Shown: piece by piece, positions 10,504-11,880 of the stretch
Layout: each line of letters opens with the position of its first letter
Numbering within the stretch: the first letter of the stretch is position 1
Assembly (NCBI GenBank): GCA_002390025.1
Contig: DGRU01000102.1
Location: 788 to 12,667, forward strand
Length of the DNA stretch: 11,880 nt
Reading direction: 5' to 3'
DNA from: Lachnospiraceae bacterium UBA4380
GTDB lineage: Bacteria; Bacillota; Clostridia; Lachnospirales; Lachnospiraceae
Position numbers and translations under genes: made by a program
The notes under the pieces: model-generated
Told to the model about the DNA's origin: nothing
The model's database searches: none
The model's input: the letters and a program-made list of their open reading frames with translations, nothing else

Positions 10504-11646
10504 ATGAGCAACGAAAGAATCTGTGCAAAGATCGACCTGTCCGCGGTTTCCTTCAACATGGAGAGCATGCATCGGAATCTGAAACCCGGCACGGGCATGA
10601 TCGCCGTCGTCAAGACGGATGGCTACGGTCACGGCGCGTCCGCGATCGCGCAAAAGGTGGAACCGCTCCCCTATCTGTGGGGGTTCGCGGTCGCGACATT
10701 TGAAGAGGCAGAGGAACTGCGCAGGGACGGCATACACAAGCCCATCCTGATCCTGGGTTATGTTTTCCCCTATTGCTACGGGAAACTGGCGCAGCTGCAG
10801 ATCCGGCCCGCGGTCTTTAGGGAGGATATGCTTGAGCAGCTGGCACAGGCTGCGGACAAGGCGGGTGAGCCCGTTCGGATTCACGCGGCCGTGGATACCG
10901 GCATGAGCCGCATCGGAATCACACCGGACGACAGGGGGCTGTCTTTTATACGCCGCGCTCTGGAGCTGCAGGAGAAGGGCAGCATCTGCCTGGAGGGAAT
11001 TTTTACTCATTTTTCGCGCGCCGACGAGACCCATCTTGACCACACACGCGGCCAGCTCCGCAAGTTCTCGGAGTTCACAGCCCGGATCGAAGAGGAACTG
11101 GGATACAGGATCCCTCTGCGCCACTGTTCCAACAGCGCCGGCATCATCAGGCTGCCGGAGTCCAACTTTGATCTGGTGCGCGCCGGCATCACCCTCTACG
11201 GCCTGTGGCCCTCCGCGGATGTGCCGCGGGATCCGGTCCCTCTGCGGCCCGTCATGTCCCTGCGGTCCCACATTGTCTATGTCAAGACGGTTCCCGCGGA
11301 CACGCAGGTAAGTTACGGCGGGACCTACAGGACAAGGCAGGAGGAGACAATCGCTACGGTTCCCGTCGGCTACGGGGACGGCTATCCCAGAAGCCTTTCC
11401 AACAAAGGGTATGTCCTCATCCGGGGGCAGAAGGCGCCCATCCGCGGCCGCGTCTGCATGGACCAGATGATGGTGGATGTGTCCCATATTCCCGGTGTGC
11501 GGGAGGGGGATCCCGTCACCCTGCTGGGCGAGGACGGACAGCTCTGCATCACCATGGAGGAGCTGGGAGACCTGTCGGGACGCTTCAATTATGAACTGGC
11601 CTGTGACATTTCCCCCCGCGTTCCCAGAGTATTCGTTGACGATTGA
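10504..11646 (+). CDS. alr: Alanine racemase
   Basis: This 380-residue PLP-dependent fold-type III enzyme interconverts L- and D-alanine, supplying D-alanine for peptidoglycan. The PLP lysine is Lys37 in AVVKTDGYGHG (usual AVVKADAYGHG). Further signatures are VDTGMSRIGI (130-139), HCSNSAGI (207-214), RAGITLYG (226-233), the second catalytic base Tyr271 in VSYGGTYR, VPVGYGDGYPR (287-296) and RVCMDQMMVDV (316-326). The whole family length is present, with an N-terminal TIM-barrel and C-terminal beta domain. The start ATG at 10504 has only a weak GGAA at 10493-10496. It follows nnrDE by 121 bp that include a stem-loop and a CATTACTT array, so it could be cotranscribed or have its own weak promoter. 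A serine racemase of the same family cannot be excluded but is less likely. Confidence 0.95.
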   Translation: MSNERICAKIDLSAVSFNMESMHRNLKPGTGMIAVVKTDGYGHGASAIAQKVEPLPYLWGFAVATFEEAEELRRDGIHKPILILGYVFPYCYGKLAQLQIRPAVFREDMLEQLAQAADKAGEPVRIHAAVDTGMSRIGITPDDRGLSFIRRALELQEKGSICLEGIFTHFSRADETHLDHTRGQLRKFSEFTARIEEELGYRIPLRHCSNSAGIIRLPESNFDLVRAGITLYGLWPSADVPRDPVPLRPVMSLRSHIVYVKTVPADTQVSYGGTYRTRQEETIATVPVGYGDGYPRSLSNKGYVLIRGQKAPIRGRVCMDQMMVDVSHIPGVREGDPVTLLGEDGQLCITMEELGDLSGRFNYELACDISPRVPRVFVDD

Positions 11647-11747
11647 ACGGTGTAATGCTATATTTAAGTGTGGCTTTGCATACAGGCCGGAATCAGTTCA
11701 TTTAGTGGAGTATATCCAAAGTAAATACATTTTAGTGAGGAAATAAC

Positions 11748-11880
11748 ATGTCAGGACATTCGAAATTCGCAAACATCAAACACAAAAAGGAAAAAAACGA
11801 CGCCGCCAAGGGTAAGATCTTTACCATCATCGGCAGAGAGATCGCTGTCGCCGTCAAGGAAGGCGGCCCCGATCCCTCCA
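11748..11880 (+). CDS. YebC/PmpR-family protein, 5' part only
   Basis: The first 44 residues are visible before the window ends. They begin [20 protein letters not shown] and continue [23 protein letters not shown], the very conserved N-terminus of the YebC/PmpR family (usually MSGHSKWANIKHRK; here Phe replaces Trp). Members are described as DNA-binding regulators, and some, such as YebC/YeeI-type proteins and human TACO1, help ribosomes through difficult stretches. The subgroup cannot be decided from this fragment. The start at 11748 has GTGAGG at 11735-11740, 7 bases away. It lies 101 bp after alr on the same strand, and no clear promoter pair was found in the gap. Confidence 0.92.
   Translation, partial: MSGHSKFANIKHKKEKNDAAKGKIFTIIGREIAVAVKEGGPDPS

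Overview
The window looks like a chromosomal segment of a fairly GC-rich Firmicute, most likely a Lachnospiraceae-type Clostridium relative. The signs are strong AGGAGG-type ribosome binding sites, a Rex repressor with a TTG start, a PTS-dependent dihydroxyacetone kinase set, and Clostridia-like hisS and aspS proteins. This placement is inference from protein character, not from a search. No phage, plasmid, CRISPR or transposase gene is visible. The coding content is ordinary housekeeping. The unusual material lies in the intergenic spaces, which are rich in palindromes and short tandem repeats.

Left block, minus strand (71-2680): dhaL, dhaM, dhaK and a single-domain rhodanese, read leftwards. 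DhaK binds dihydroxyacetone, DhaL carries ADP/ATP, and the short DhaM passes phosphate from the general PTS proteins. Together they would make dihydroxyacetone phosphate. The dhaL-dhaM gap holds a terminator-like hairpin followed by three copies of a CAGTCTGA/TCAGACTG arm that can form two mutually exclusive hairpins. A six-unit decamer repeat covers the end of the rhodanese gene.

Middle (2681-6550): a 546-bp divergent spacer with a 90-bp palindromic element, a good promoter and a long leader precedes hisS and then aspS (plus strand). A REP-like palindrome sits 1 base after the hisS stop, and a possible diverged relative follows aspS. Two hairpins with opposite-facing T tracts close the convergent aspS / phosphopantetheinyl transferase junction.

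Right part (6549-11880): a minus-strand Sfp-type 4'-phosphopantetheinyl transferase carries a three-unit 42-bp in-frame minisatellite. It is followed by a 669-bp spacer with tandem repeats, a three-way-junction-like fold, a roughly 158-bp multi-hairpin element and a consensus sigma-A promoter. That promoter drives a plus-strand series: rex (NADH/NAD+ sensing repressor), nnrDE (repair of damaged NAD(P)H), alr (alanine racemase) and the start of a YebC/PmpR-family gene cut by the window edge. Rex next to NnrDE makes a small nicotinamide-cofactor neighbourhood.

I do not see a convincing new multi-gene system. The best candidates for something undescribed are the structured non-coding stretch at 7461-7774, the switch-like hairpins at 1985-2061 and the minisatellite inside the phosphopantetheinyl transferase gene.
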